DNA of 64,000 nucleotides from Erwinia sp. SLM-02. Its GTDB lineage: Bacteria; Pseudomonadota; Gammaproteobacteria; Enterobacterales; Enterobacteriaceae. The stretch's first letter is position 1. Each line of letters begins with the position of its first letter. The stretch spans positions 744,001-808,000 of the forward strand of contig NZ_JAQISN010000001.1 of the NCBI RefSeq assembly GCF_037450285.1. Direction: 5' to 3'. The notes under the pieces were generated by a model that did not search any database, was not told the DNA's origin, and saw nothing but the letters and a program-made list of their open reading frames with translations. The position numbers were made by a program, and so were the translations under genes. This document shows, piece after piece, positions 52,049 through 60,471 of the stretch.

Positions 52049-53088
52049 GAGCAATCCTGATGCCGTTTCGGGTCGAACAGCTGGGCACTGTGCTACTTAA
52101 ACCCGGAAGCGAGGCTATGCCTTTGTTTCAGTCTGGCCGCGTTCTAATAAGCACACTGCCGGAGTTTATGCAGAGCATGCCGTCAGGGCGTATCGTTGAT
52201 GTCGCTCAACCGCTGCTGGATGATCCTGATGTGGTGATGTTCCTGTCTTCCGACGAGGTCATCAGTGCTGCTGGTGGTCGTGACGCGCTGGTAAACTGGC
52301 TAACCTCGCAACATCAACGCCACATCGGCACCGGATGCCAGAATACCGCGCTGGACCACAGTCATGGTGAAACGATACTCCATGTCGGCAAATCAGCTGT
52401 ACGCCTCTGCTATCAGTGCGACAACCGACTGAGAGAGCAGGAGTCATCCCCGGAACTGGAGGCGACAGCCCGGAGGAATGCAGCGGAGTGGTTGCTATAC
52501 CGCGTGCAGGCGGGTTTCCAGATGCCGGAGGGGCATCACGTCACGCTGCCTGAAGTCACTCTGTGGGCATCAATGAACGGTGTCGCCGATAAAATGCCGG
52601 ATGCGCTGGCCCGTCGCGTACTGAAGTTACCGCCATTACCGGCCCCACGCGGAACGATGAAAGAGGCAGACATCCGGCACGAACCAGCTGCCGCCACAGA
52701 GCTGGCAGAGAAAGCGGCTCAGATTGTTGAGCTGGCCATCGATCCGGAAACGCCAGAATCATTCATGCTGCGCCCTAAGCGCCGCCGCTGGACGAACGAG
52801 AAGTACACCCGCTGGGTGAAGCAGCAACCATGCCTGTGCTGTGGACGGCAGGCAGACGACCCACACCACCTAATCGGCTACGGTCTGGGTGGTATGGCAA
52901 CAAAGACGCATGACCTGTTCGTGATACCGCTTTGCAGGGCGCATCACGATGAACTTCATGCGGATGTAGGCGCGTTCGAAGAGAAGTATGGCACTCAGCC
53001 TGAACTGCTTCTACGCGTTCTGGACAGAGTCCTGGCGATCGGTGTGATTGCTACGGGTAAAAAAATCTTGGGAGAGAAGAATGCGTGA
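52045..53088 (+). CDS. DUF968 protein, putative HNH-type nuclease
   Basis: The 347-residue protein has the DUF968 layout: an N-terminal part with a Cys/His cluster (HETILHVGKSAVRLCYQCDN-type segment) and a C-terminal zinc-ribbon/HNH-like module (CLCCGRQADDPHHLIGYG then PLCRAHHDELH). E. coli YbcO and YdfU, from cryptic prophages, are relatives; the YbcO type is a nuclease. It lies just before Q and overlaps it by eight bases. Confidence 0.85.
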   Translation: MRAILMPFRVEQLGTVLLKPGSEAMPLFQSGRVLISTLPEFMQSMPSGRIVDVAQPLLDDPDVVMFLSSDEVISAAGGRDALVNWLTSQHQRHIGTGCQNTALDHSHGETILHVGKSAVRLCYQCDNRLREQESSPELEATARRNAAEWLLYRVQAGFQMPEGHHVTLPEVTLWASMNGVADKMPDALARRVLKLPPLPAPRGTMKEADIRHEPAAATELAEKAAQIVELAIDPETPESFMLRPKRRRWTNEKYTRWVKQQPCLCCGRQADDPHHLIGYGLGGMATKTHDLFVIPLCRAHHDELHADVGAFEEKYGTQPELLLRVLDRVLAIGVIATGKKILGEKNA

Positions 53089-53443
53089 TATTCAAATGGT
53101 GCTCGAACGCTGGGGTGTATGGTCCCGCCATCGTTATGATACAGATTACTCGCCAATTGCAGCTGGCTTTAAGGGGCTGCTACCGAGCGCGTCCAGTAGT
53201 GGTAACAGCTGTACAGACTCTGACGCCCTGATTGTTGATGCATGCGTAGGAAGATTAAAGCTAAAGCGCCCAGATGAGCACGCACTCCTCGAGGAGTATT
53301 ACATTAAAGGGGTATCAAAACGTCAGATTGCGAAGAAAGCAGGCTGTGACGAGAAACTAATTCGAATCAGATTCCAGCTAGCCGAGGGGTTTGTTGAGGG
53401 ATGTCTTTCAATGCTAGAGGTGAAATTAGAAATGGATGATTGA
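53081..53443 (+). CDS. Q-type late antitermination protein
   Basis: A 120-residue protein matching the small Q family of lambdoid phages: IQMVLERWGVWSRH start, and a helix-turn-helix near LLEEYYIKGVSKRQIAKKAGCDEKLIR. It lets RNA polymerase read through the late terminator near 55273 to express lysis and head genes. A GGGAGA ribosome-binding site precedes Met 53081. Confidence 0.87.
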   Translation: MRDIQMVLERWGVWSRHRYDTDYSPIAAGFKGLLPSASSSGNSCTDSDALIVDACVGRLKLKRPDEHALLEEYYIKGVSKRQIAKKAGCDEKLIRIRFQLAEGFVEGCLSMLEVKLEMDD

Positions 53444-53446
53444 ATT

Positions 53447-53474
53447 AAAGAAGGCGGATTAGTCCGCCTTCTTT
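53447..53474. terminator. Bidirectional terminator between Q and the reverse-strand cassette
   Basis: AAAGAAGGCGGA and TCCGCCTTCTTT pair perfectly around TTAG, with A run on the left and T run on the right. The stem reaches into the 3' end of the reverse-strand gene at 53459. Confidence 0.9.
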
Positions 53475-53968
53475 ATACTATCTAACAATTCTCTTTTTTT
53501 CTTTTCAGCTTCTGCACGATGAATTAATTTGCTTTTGAAGGACTGTATCTCATCCATTGTTGATTTAATTAAGAAGAATGAATAGAGTGATGATATAAGT
53601 AACCCGCCAAAGAAAGAAATCAATACTCTGAAATAACAAGATGCATTTGGTATGCTAAAAAAGCCAATGGAAATAATTGTTGCGGATACTAAGTAATAGA
53701 TAAAAATAAAAGTTAGCCTTCTTGATTTTATTTTAATTATTGGCTTTAGTCTTCTTAACTCATCAGATGTTAAGGATGGATGTTCATCAGCTTCTGGAAG
53801 CTTAAAGAAGGCTTGTGCACAGTAGGTTGAAGGAAATAACAACAACGTTATCATTACCCATGGCGTGGGTGTGGCAGCTAGCTCTACTTTTCCTGAAATG
53901 AAATAAAGCAGGAGGTAACCACAAAAAAAGGCTAGAATGAATTTAACTAAAAACCATTTGAAATTCAT
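53459..53968 (-). CDS. Unrecognised membrane protein of a prophage cargo cassette
   Basis: A 169-residue protein with four likely membrane helices: about 8-26 (FILAFFCGYLLLYFISG), 34-50, 85-105 (FIFIYYLVSATIISIGFF), and 113-132 (VLISFFGGLLISSLYSFFLI). A charged cytosolic-type tail follows, rich in Lys and Glu. No family is recognised. It is AT-rich, unlike the phage genes around it, and lies 15 bases after the gene at 53984 on the same strand, so the two form a unit. Placement between Q and lysis, antisense to the late genes, is typical of a moron expressed in the lysogen. Superinfection exclusion or phage defence is a possible role by context only. Confidence 0.7.
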   Translation of the reverse strand: MNFKWFLVKFILAFFCGYLLLYFISGKVELAATPTPWVMITLLLFPSTYCAQAFFKLPEADEHPSLTSDELRRLKPIIKIKSRRLTFIFIYYLVSATIISIGFFSIPNASCYFRVLISFFGGLLISSLYSFFLIKSTMDEIQSFKSKLIHRAEAEKKKRELLDSIKKAD

Positions 53969-53983
53969 ATTAGCCTCTTTATG

Positions 53984-55063
53984 TTATTTAGGTTCAACTT
54001 CTCCGGCATCTACTTTTGAGTATAACCATTTCTGCATCTGTAAATATAAATGATTTTCGTCAATAAGTCCATTGTTGTATTGAATGCTAATTGACCCGGA
54101 TAGTTTTAGATCTGTACCTTTAATAGTTCCGCCGCCTTGAAGTGATATCTCAATATCATCACTGTCAGAGTTTCTTAATGATGTGGCAAGAGTGTCCATT
54201 ACAAGTTGCCCATCTTTTGTTGTTTTACGAAAATAGGTTATTTCTAAATTTACTTGTAAGTTTGCATCATCAAGTGAATCTTCTAGATTTAGATTGCTAA
54301 ACCAATCTTCACCAAAGGCGGCTTTTAGAATGCTGCCACCTTTCCCGGTTGGCATGAACTTAACCTTTCTAACCTTCTCCACTACAGAGTGCTTCTGCGC
54401 TGATTCTGGATTAACAGTATTAACTATACTTATAGTCCCATCGTCATTTTTTGTTTTCACAGGAACACTTCCGAGGTTAATTTTTCTAACCGGGGTTGTC
54501 TCTAGTTTCTGTATTGTTTCACTAGTAGGTTTATCTTTAAGTACAAGAACACTATTGTCATTAAAATCAGAACTGAAATTATGAATTAACCAATTGAGAT
54601 GCGTTTCAATATCCTTTGATCTTAAAGAGCTAGATTGTACTATAATGATATGGTTTTTCAGAACACCAAAGTAAAGAATGGAATCAACAAACTCTCTTTT
54701 TATCTTATTCTTTTCTTCAATGGTAATTTTATTGTCTGCATCAAGTTTGATTTGCTCAGATGTTATAGCGTTTATGTCATAAAAACTGACATCATCACTA
54801 ATCGTCATTAACGCTTGGCTCTTGCCCTGCTCAAACAATATTAGTTGGCCAAATAGTATTGTTTTAAAAGTGCTGCTTCTGTTAATAAGTCTATAACCGC
54901 TTTGGCTGTCAGATGGGCTGATCTGTTCTCTTCTCATACCCACCTTTGAGGCCGTCCCGTCTTCAGAAATGATCGATTCTAAAATCGACTGAAGATCAGA
55001 CGAACAGTTTGAAATCGCGGCTCGCTTGTAATGAATGGCCTTTTGACGACTCTGTTTTAGCAT
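53984..55063 (-). CDS. Unrecognised 359-residue protein of the prophage cargo cassette
   Basis: This soluble-looking protein has no signal peptide or membrane helix and no domain I recognise. Visible parts: a basic N-terminus, a strand-rich region (about 60-150; ILFGQLILFEQGKSQALMTI, DSILYFGVLKNHIIIVQSS), a Ser/Thr/Lys-rich middle (about 185-235), and a beta-rich C-terminus (about 270-350; NLEITYFRKTTKDGQL, ISLQGGGTIKGTDLKLSG). ATG 55063 with AAGG upstream is preferred over TTG 55078. It is the first gene of the pair and is strikingly AT-rich. Cytosolic sensor or effector paired with a membrane protein would fit a defence module; that is inference. Confidence 0.65.
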   Translation of the reverse strand: MLKQSRQKAIHYKRAAISNCSSDLQSILESIISEDGTASKVGMRREQISPSDSQSGYRLINRSSTFKTILFGQLILFEQGKSQALMTISDDVSFYDINAITSEQIKLDADNKITIEEKNKIKREFVDSILYFGVLKNHIIIVQSSSLRSKDIETHLNWLIHNFSSDFNDNSVLVLKDKPTSETIQKLETTPVRKINLGSVPVKTKNDDGTISIVNTVNPESAQKHSVVEKVRKVKFMPTGKGGSILKAAFGEDWFSNLNLEDSLDDANLQVNLEITYFRKTTKDGQLVMDTLATSLRNSDSDDIEISLQGGGTIKGTDLKLSGSISIQYNNGLIDENHLYLQMQKWLYSKVDAGEVEPK

Positions 55064-55202
55064 ATGTAACCTTAACAAGTTAGTATGGTAAAATAAAAAA
55101 TATCAATATAAATCAATCTATTATTCGATTCGCATGATGTGCGAGAGGTAGCGATCGGTTATTTTCCCTTAACAATATAGGAAAAAGTTTAAAAAATCAT
55201 TA

Positions 55203-55230
55203 TTGCGGTCCGCAAAAGAGCGTGTATTGT
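55203..55230 (+). promoter_or_regulatory. Candidate late promoter PR'
   Basis: TTGCGG and TATTGT are 16 bases apart, about 45 bases before a strong terminator and ahead of the holin gene. That is the layout of the Q-dependent late promoter in lambdoid phages. Confidence 0.6.
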
Positions 55231-55272
55231 GTTAAGAGTGGTCACATAGACACACAGCTTACATCATCGAAA

Positions 55273-55296
55273 CCTCGCCAATCGGCGGGGTTTTTT
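55273..55296 (+). terminator. Late terminator tR'
   Basis: A GC-rich stem (CCTCGCC/GGCGGGG with one mismatch) and six T follow the candidate late promoter. Q would be needed to pass it. Confidence 0.8.
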
Positions 55297-55372
55297 GCTT
55301 TCTGGTGGGGTGTTTTCCCCTTTCTCTTTCATAGCACACAGCGCCCAACCGGTAATCCCGGAGGTGAGAGAT

Positions 55373-55711
55373 ATGCGTATGCCTAACAACCCCCACAACT
55401 GGGCTGAGTTCAGTGAAATCATTGCCGCTTGGTGGCGCGGAGATACGCCGGTTGGCTCAGTTCTACTGGCGTTTGTGATGGCCGTCTTGCGTATTGCTTA
55501 CACCGGCGGCGGCTGGAAAAAAATGGTGTTAGAGGGATTGCTTTGCGGTGCTCTGACTTTGAGCGTTGCCTCTGGCCTTGAATATCTGGAGCTTTCTCGC
55601 TCCCTGTCGATCGCGATTGGCGGCGGTATCGGCTTTATCGGAGTGGAGCAGTTCAGAAAGCTTCTTCTCGCCATCCTGAATACCCGCTTCGGAAACTCTC
55701 CAAGGGCATAA
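55373..55711 (+). CDS. Phage holin
   Basis: A 112-residue protein (from Met 55373) with three membrane helices (about 28-42, 55-72, 80-100) and the lambda-family holin look (VGSVLLAFVMAVLRIAYTGGGWKK). It opens holes in the inner membrane so the endolysin can reach the cell wall. A GGAGGTGAG ribosome-binding site precedes it. A second Met two codons later may give a dual start, as in lambda S. Confidence 0.88.
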   Translation: MRMPNNPHNWAEFSEIIAAWWRGDTPVGSVLLAFVMAVLRIAYTGGGWKKMVLEGLLCGALTLSVASGLEYLELSRSLSIAIGGGIGFIGVEQFRKLLLAILNTRFGNSPRA

Positions 55712-55713
55712 CA

Positions 55714-56340
55714 ATGAACCAATCACAATTTCAACGGGCGGCTGGCATCAGCGCCGGGTTAGCTGCGCACTGGTTTCCGCATATTGATGCAGCGATGACC
55801 GAGTTTGGCATTAACAGCCCAACGGCGAAGGCGATGTTTATTGCACAGGTGGGGCATGAGTCGAGCGGATTTAATGCCACGCGTGAGAACTTTAATTACA
55901 GCGTGCAGGCTTTGATCGTCACGTTCGTTCCAAAGCGACTAACTAAAGACCAGGCGTTAACGCTGGGCCGAAAGCCCGGTGAAAGCGCTTTGCCAGTTGA
56001 GCGACAGAAAGCCATTGCGAATCTGGTGTATCAGAAGCGATTCGGCAACAACCTGCCGGGTGATGGCTGGAAGTATCGCGGCGGCGGACTGATTCAGACA
56101 ACGTTCCTGGACAATTACCGCGCCACTGGCAACGCCATAAAGGTTGATCTTGTCAGCCAGCCGGAACTGCTTGAACTGGAGCAAAACGCTGCCCGTAGCG
56201 CTGCATGGTTCTTCGTTTCGAAAGGCTGCATGAACTGGCTGCACAGTATCGAAAACGTAACCCGGATTATTAACGGTGGGACTAACGGCCTTGATGACCG
56301 CAAAGCTCGCCTCAACCTGGCAAAAAGCATTCTCGTATAA
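55714..56340 (+). CDS. Phage endolysin, glycoside hydrolase family 19 type
   Basis: The 208-residue protein resembles GH19 chitinase-like lysozymes: FIAQVGHESSGFNATREN has the catalytic Glu, and WKYRGGGLIQTTFLDNY is the conserved substrate-binding stretch. It cuts peptidoglycan. No signal sequence is present, so it depends on the holin. It starts two bases after the holin stop. Confidence 0.92.
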   Translation: MNQSQFQRAAGISAGLAAHWFPHIDAAMTEFGINSPTAKAMFIAQVGHESSGFNATRENFNYSVQALIVTFVPKRLTKDQALTLGRKPGESALPVERQKAIANLVYQKRFGNNLPGDGWKYRGGGLIQTTFLDNYRATGNAIKVDLVSQPELLELEQNAARSAAWFFVSKGCMNWLHSIENVTRIINGGTNGLDDRKARLNLAKSILV

Positions 56341-56348
56341 GGAGTCTT

Positions 56349-56525
56349 ATGAACTACCTGATCAATCGCCTGAAAGAGGCATCAACCTGGCGTGGCATTA
56401 TTCTCGTTGTTGCGGGGGTGTTTGGCTGGCAGATGCCACCTGGTATTCAGGAAGCGGTCATTGCCGGTGGTGTGGCACTGGCTGGTGTGGTCGGTGCTGT
56501 GGTGCCAGATAGCGTAAAAAAGTGA
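56349..56525 (+). CDS. Small membrane protein of the lysis region, 58 residues
   Basis: ATG 56349, with GGAG directly upstream, opens 58 codons. There are two hydrophobic stretches (about 15-27 GIILVVAGVFGW and 35-52 AVIAGGVALAGVVGAVV). It is in the place where spanins or extra holins lie, but no lipobox is seen, so it is more likely a holin-like or antiholin protein. Confidence 0.7.
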   Translation: MNYLINRLKEASTWRGIILVVAGVFGWQMPPGIQEAVIAGGVALAGVVGAVVPDSVKK

Positions 56526-56528
56526 GCT

Positions 56529-56553
56529 CAGGCCAATAATTAAAATTGGCCTG
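56529..56553. terminator. Hairpin between the lysis genes and the entericidin gene
   Basis: CAGGCCAAT and ATTGGCCTG pair perfectly around seven A/T bases. There is no T run, so it may only slow or protect the two convergent transcripts. Confidence 0.55.
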
Positions 56554-56562
56554 ATGAATTAA

Positions 56563-56694
56563 TTACTGAGTGCTTTTCTGAATTGCTTTACCGCCTGCTG
56601 AGATATCTTCTCCAACCCCGCGAGTGGTGTTGCAGGCAGTTAATACAGAAGAAAGAACAACGACAGAGAGGACGGATAAAAGTAATTTTTTCAT
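56563..56694 (-). CDS. Entericidin-family small lipoprotein
   Basis: A 43-residue lipoprotein on the reverse strand: MKKLLLSVLSVVVLSSVLTA, lipobox Cys, then NTTRGVGEDISAGGKAIQ, matching entericidin A/B nearly word for word in the mature start. AAGGAAG gives a strong ribosome-binding site. In E. coli EcnB is a bacteriolytic toxin and EcnA its antidote; both are membrane lipoproteins. No second copy is present here. It lies within the prophage but against the late genes, so it may be expressed in the lysogen. Confidence 0.9.
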   Translation of the reverse strand: MKKLLLSVLSVVVLSSVLTACNTTRGVGEDISAGGKAIQKSTQ

Positions 56695-57032
56695 CTGAAC
56701 TTCCTTTTAATGATTATTGAAACAGGGATTTGGTCCTGGTTTCCAAAGGTTTCTTATCTCATTAATCAATTCTGAAAGGTTGATATATGAGAGACGCCTT
56801 ATGGATGCACCGGAAAGTTGAGCTACCTGAGGAAGTGTAGTAGTTCGTTGTTTTTATTCGAAAAAAAACCGCGCCAGGTAAGGGGTGAAAACTCTGACGC
56901 GGTACTTTCAAAGAAAACAACAATAACGAATTCCAGATAGACAAGATAAGTAATAGCGGATAATTCTTACATTTCCAGCCATGCATGAAATATTTTGAAA
57001 AATATTTCCAAGCCCCACCCGCCGAGGAATCT
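56695..57032. other. Gap after the entericidin gene, with a leftward terminator
   Basis: No supported gene. The part next to 56694 should hold the entericidin promoter. At 56861-56903 an ACCGCG/CGCGGT stem, read leftward, is followed by eight T, which would stop transcripts coming from the right before they enter the entericidin gene. Confidence 0.6.
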
Positions 57033-57275
57033 ATGACTGAAATTACCACTGAACAGACCAACCAGCTGGAGCTACTTGCCACTCTGAGCTATGACACTGC
57101 AGCAACAAAGGTGGCTGTAGCATTCATCCAGAATGACTCGTTCAAACATCGCCTGTTCATCCAGCAGTACAACCGTGTATATGGCGAGGCTGAGCTGGTA
57201 GCGCGTGCCACGAAGGCAGTGCAGGAATCGGTCGAAGCACTGGCAGTCATCAGTAACACCACCTTCGCAGAGTGA
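57033..57275 (+). CDS. Hypothetical prophage protein, 80 residues
   Basis: From ATG 57033 (GAGG upstream) the frame encodes a mostly helical 80-residue protein (TEQTNQLELLATLSYDTAAT, RATKAVQESVEALAVI). I do not recognise it. It is the last gene before the cos region. Confidence 0.6.
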   Translation: MTEITTEQTNQLELLATLSYDTAATKVAVAFIQNDSFKHRLFIQQYNRVYGEAELVARATKAVQESVEALAVISNTTFAE

Positions 57276-57653
57276 CCAAGCCCGTAACGCAATAATGCCA
57301 TTGCCTATATTGATATGTAATAACATAACATTATCAAGTTAATAAATGGTTTCATTATGAAATGATATCATAAGATATGATTGCATTTGCAACCATATCG
57401 ATTCAAGTGAGAATGAATATCATTTGAAAAGGTACTCCCGGAGGGGGTGCCAGCCACGGGGAGACGAGCTCGCGGAAAACGGCTAGTTTTTGAATTTTCA
57501 TGCTGACAGCAGCAGGTTAGTTAACTTATTGAATCATTTGGAGTAATTAACCTGTCAGCTGTCACTTTTTTATTTTGACTGTCATCAGACCAGTTTGTAA
57601 CCCTATATAATTTATCAGGAAAAATGACTTTGACCTGACAGGCTGAGGTGTAA
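57276..57653. other. cos and terminase-binding region
   Basis: No gene lies here. The left part is AT-rich. GGGAGACGAGCT at 57459-57470 followed by CGCGG resembles the lambda cohesive-end site (12 bases followed by CGCGG). Downstream, an imperfect inverted repeat (57501-57524 with 57547-57564) and a third related copy near 57632 share CTGACAG/CTGTCAG and may be terminase-binding sites. The terminase small-subunit gene follows, as in lambda. Confidence 0.65.
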
Positions 57654-58166
57654 ATGTCCAATGTCAGCAATCTCGGGGACGCTTATAACTGGAGCGTGGC
57701 CAGAATTGCTGAAGCATTCGGACTCAACCGCGCCACAGTTAAGAAGCGACTGATGGATGCCAGAATCCCTGTTGCTGGCACAGTAAAAAATAACCCTGTC
57801 TATGCGCTGCGTGATGTTGGCCCTGCATTGTTTGCTTCGGCCAGCAATGACGATAGCGAGAGTATTCATGATCCATCCCTGATGGACCCCAAATCCCGCA
57901 AGGACTGGTTTCAGTCTGAGAATGAGCGTGTGAAGCTGGAATCCACGCTGAAACAGCTTGTGCCCGCTGAAGATGTTCATCGAGAAATGGCGCTGATTGC
58001 CAAAGCTGTTATTCAGGTTCTGGATACCTGGCCCGACAAGCTGGAGCGGGACCGGGGGTGGTCACCGGAACAGATTGAGGAAGCGCAGAGTGTGATCGAC
58101 GAAATGCGCGATGTGTTGTCCAGTGAAGTCAGTAGCGAAAATACTGAAGAGGAATCCGTCCGATGA
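57654..58166 (+). CDS. Terminase small subunit (DUF1441/Nu1-like)
   Basis: A 170-residue protein with an N-terminal winged-helix segment (WSVARIAEAFGLNRATVKKRLMDA) and a helical C-terminal part for large-subunit binding. It fits DUF1441 small terminases of Gifsy-like lambdoid phages. It would bind the cos region just upstream. It overlaps the large subunit gene by four bases. Confidence 0.85.
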   Translation: MSNVSNLGDAYNWSVARIAEAFGLNRATVKKRLMDARIPVAGTVKNNPVYALRDVGPALFASASNDDSESIHDPSLMDPKSRKDWFQSENERVKLESTLKQLVPAEDVHREMALIAKAVIQVLDTWPDKLERDRGWSPEQIEEAQSVIDEMRDVLSSEVSSENTEEESVR

Positions 58167-60259
58167 CTTACGCATCAGCCAGCGCTATCCGGCGTGATAT
58201 AGCCGAACTGCTGAGAGCGCCGCGTCGTATGCCCGTGGCCGAAGCTGTAACCCGTTATATGCGTGTCCCTCTTGGTGGAGGAAGTTCGCTACCCTGGGAT
58301 GCCACGTTGACGCCGTATATTGTTGAGGCAATGAACTGCCTTTCGTCGCGTAACTATGATGCAGTGGTGTTCGTGGGTCCGGCGCGAACGGGCAAAACCA
58401 TCGGTCTGATTGATGGCTGGATAGTGTACACGGTGGTCTGCGACCCGGCAGATTTCCTGCTTATACAGATGACTGAAGAAAAAGCGCGTGAGCACTCTAA
58501 AAAGCGACTGGATCGTACGTTCCGGTGTAGCCCTGAGGTTGCCAGGCGCCTCAGTCCACGCACCAACGACAATAACGTCCACGATAAAACGTTCAGGGCG
58601 GGCAACTACCTAAAGATTGGATGGCCGTCAGTCAACATCATGTCATCTTCTGATTACCGGTTTGTAGCGCTGACGGACTATGACCGCTGGCCGGATGATA
58701 TTGACGGTGAAGGGGATGGATTCTCGCTGGCATCAAAGCGAACCACAACTTTTATGTCATCAGGTATGACGCTGGTTGAGAGTAGCCCTGGCCGCGAGAT
58801 AACGAACAGCAAATGGCAGCGTAAATCTCCGCATGAAGCGCCACCGGCGACGGGTATCTGTTCGCTTTACAACAGTGGTGATCGCAGGCGCTGGTACTGG
58901 CCATGTCCTCATTGCAGTAACTGGTTTCAGCCCTCAATGAGCGCGGTATCTGGTTATCGGGATAATCCTGATCCCGTGGCGGCCAGTGAGTCAGCTTATG
59001 TCAAATGTCCGCACTGCGAGGGAAGAATAAATCCAAAGCAGAAGCGAGAGCTTAATCAGCGTGGCGCGTGGCTTCGTGATGGCCAGACTATCAACGCTGA
59101 AGGGCAAGTGTCAGGTGAGGGTGCTCGTTCGCGTATCGCTTCATTCTGGATGGAGGGACCGGCAGCAGCTTATCAGACATGGGCTCAGCTCACTTATAAA
59201 CTGCTGGTTGCCGAACGGGAGTATGAAGCTACTGGCAGCGAGGAAAAACTAAAAGCCGTCATCAATACCGACTGGGGTTTACCGTATCTACCGCGTTCAG
59301 CTACAGAAACTCGCAAGTCAGAAACGCTGATGGCCCGTGCGGAGCATATCCCGCGCAGAACGGTACAGGATGGCGTTCATTTCCTCGTAGCCACTGTTGA
59401 TGTGCAGGGCGGGCGTAATCGCCGGTTTGTCGTGCAGGTTGTCGGATACGGGGAGAATGGTGAGCGTTGGATCGTCGATCGCTACAACATCCGCCACTCA
59501 ATGCGGGGCGGGCCTGACGGCGAAAGCCTGCCAATCGACCCGGCAGGATATCCGGAAGACTGGAACCTGCTGCGAACCGATGTGCTCGACAAGAGTTGGC
59601 CTATGTCATCCAACCCTGCTGCAACCATGACCGTTATGGCAATGGCCGTGGACTCTGGCGGTGAAGATGGCGTTACGGACAACGCTTATAAATTCTGGCG
59701 TCAGTGCAGGCAGGATGGACTGCGAAAGCGGGTTTATCTTTTCAAGGGTGACAGTAGCAGTCGCGCGCAGCTGATCACTAAAAAGTTACCTGACAATACC
59801 GGCAGGTCAAACCGACGGGCCGAAGCGCGTGGTGATGTTCCTCTCTATCTTCTTCAGACCAATCAGCTCAAGGACCGGATAAATAACGCACTTCAGCGTG
59901 ATGTGCCGGGGCCGAATTACGTGCATTTTCCTGACTGGCTGGGCGGGTGGTTCTACGACGAACTGACCTATGAAGAGCGCGGAATCGACGGTAAGTGGCA
60001 GAAGCCGGGTAAGGGTGCGAACGAAGCCTTTGACCTGATGGTGTATGCCCATGCTCTTGTCATCCTGCGGGGCTATGAGCGCATTAGCTGGGATACCCCA
60101 CCAGAATGGGCAAGGCGGGGTGCGTGGGTGGAAGCCGCGCCGCAGGTTGCCGGTGAAGTGTCACTCCCGTTAGCGCCAGCGCCAGATAAGAAGAAACCAC
60201 AACGTCAGAAAGCATCAGCTGAGGACAACCCGTGGAGCACCTCAGGAGGGTGGGTATGA
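58163..60259 (+). CDS. Terminase large subunit (GpA family)
   Basis: A 698-residue GpA-family terminase. The ATPase part has VFVGPARTGKTIGLIDGW (Walker A-like) and RFVALTDYDRWPDD (Walker B-like); a Cys cluster (WYWPCPHCSNW and VKCPHCEG) sits in the middle; the C-terminal nuclease has FLVATVDVQGGRNRRF and later acidic residues. It cuts at cos and pumps DNA into the head. Length and order match lambda gene A. Confidence 0.95.
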   Translation: MTYASASAIRRDIAELLRAPRRMPVAEAVTRYMRVPLGGGSSLPWDATLTPYIVEAMNCLSSRNYDAVVFVGPARTGKTIGLIDGWIVYTVVCDPADFLLIQMTEEKAREHSKKRLDRTFRCSPEVARRLSPRTNDNNVHDKTFRAGNYLKIGWPSVNIMSSSDYRFVALTDYDRWPDDIDGEGDGFSLASKRTTTFMSSGMTLVESSPGREITNSKWQRKSPHEAPPATGICSLYNSGDRRRWYWPCPHCSNWFQPSMSAVSGYRDNPDPVAASESAYVKCPHCEGRINPKQKRELNQRGAWLRDGQTINAEGQVSGEGARSRIASFWMEGPAAAYQTWAQLTYKLLVAEREYEATGSEEKLKAVINTDWGLPYLPRSATETRKSETLMARAEHIPRRTVQDGVHFLVATVDVQGGRNRRFVVQVVGYGENGERWIVDRYNIRHSMRGGPDGESLPIDPAGYPEDWNLLRTDVLDKSWPMSSNPAATMTVMAMAVDSGGEDGVTDNAYKFWRQCRQDGLRKRVYLFKGDSSSRAQLITKKLPDNTGRSNRRAEARGDVPLYLLQTNQLKDRINNALQRDVPGPNYVHFPDWLGGWFYDELTYEERGIDGKWQKPGKGANEAFDLMVYAHALVILRGYERISWDTPPEWARRGAWVEAAPQVAGEVSLPLAPAPDKKKPQRQKASAEDNPWSTSGGWV

Positions 60260-60471
60260 ACAGAGCCGATATTGAAAGAATGATCCGCAGTTACACCGAA
60301 GCCGAACTGGCTGTTCTGGAGGGCAAGTCCATTACCTTCAACGGCCAGCAGATGTCTTACGAAAACCTCTCTGAAATTCGTAAAGGCCGGCAGGAATGGG
60401 AACGGCGTCTTGCTACTGCAGACAGCCGTCGGCGTGGCAATCCGGGTTACCGGCTGGCGAGGTTTCTATAA
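60256..60471 (+). CDS. Head-tail joining protein (gpW family)
   Basis: A 71-residue protein with the gpW pattern: an N-terminal helix, the EGKSITFNGQQMSYENL hairpin, and LSEIRKGRQEWERRL helix. In lambda gpW seals the filled head before tail joining and lies between A and B, as here. It overlaps the terminase gene by four bases. Confidence 0.88.
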   Translation: MNRADIERMIRSYTEAELAVLEGKSITFNGQQMSYENLSEIRKGRQEWERRLATADSRRRGNPGYRLARFL

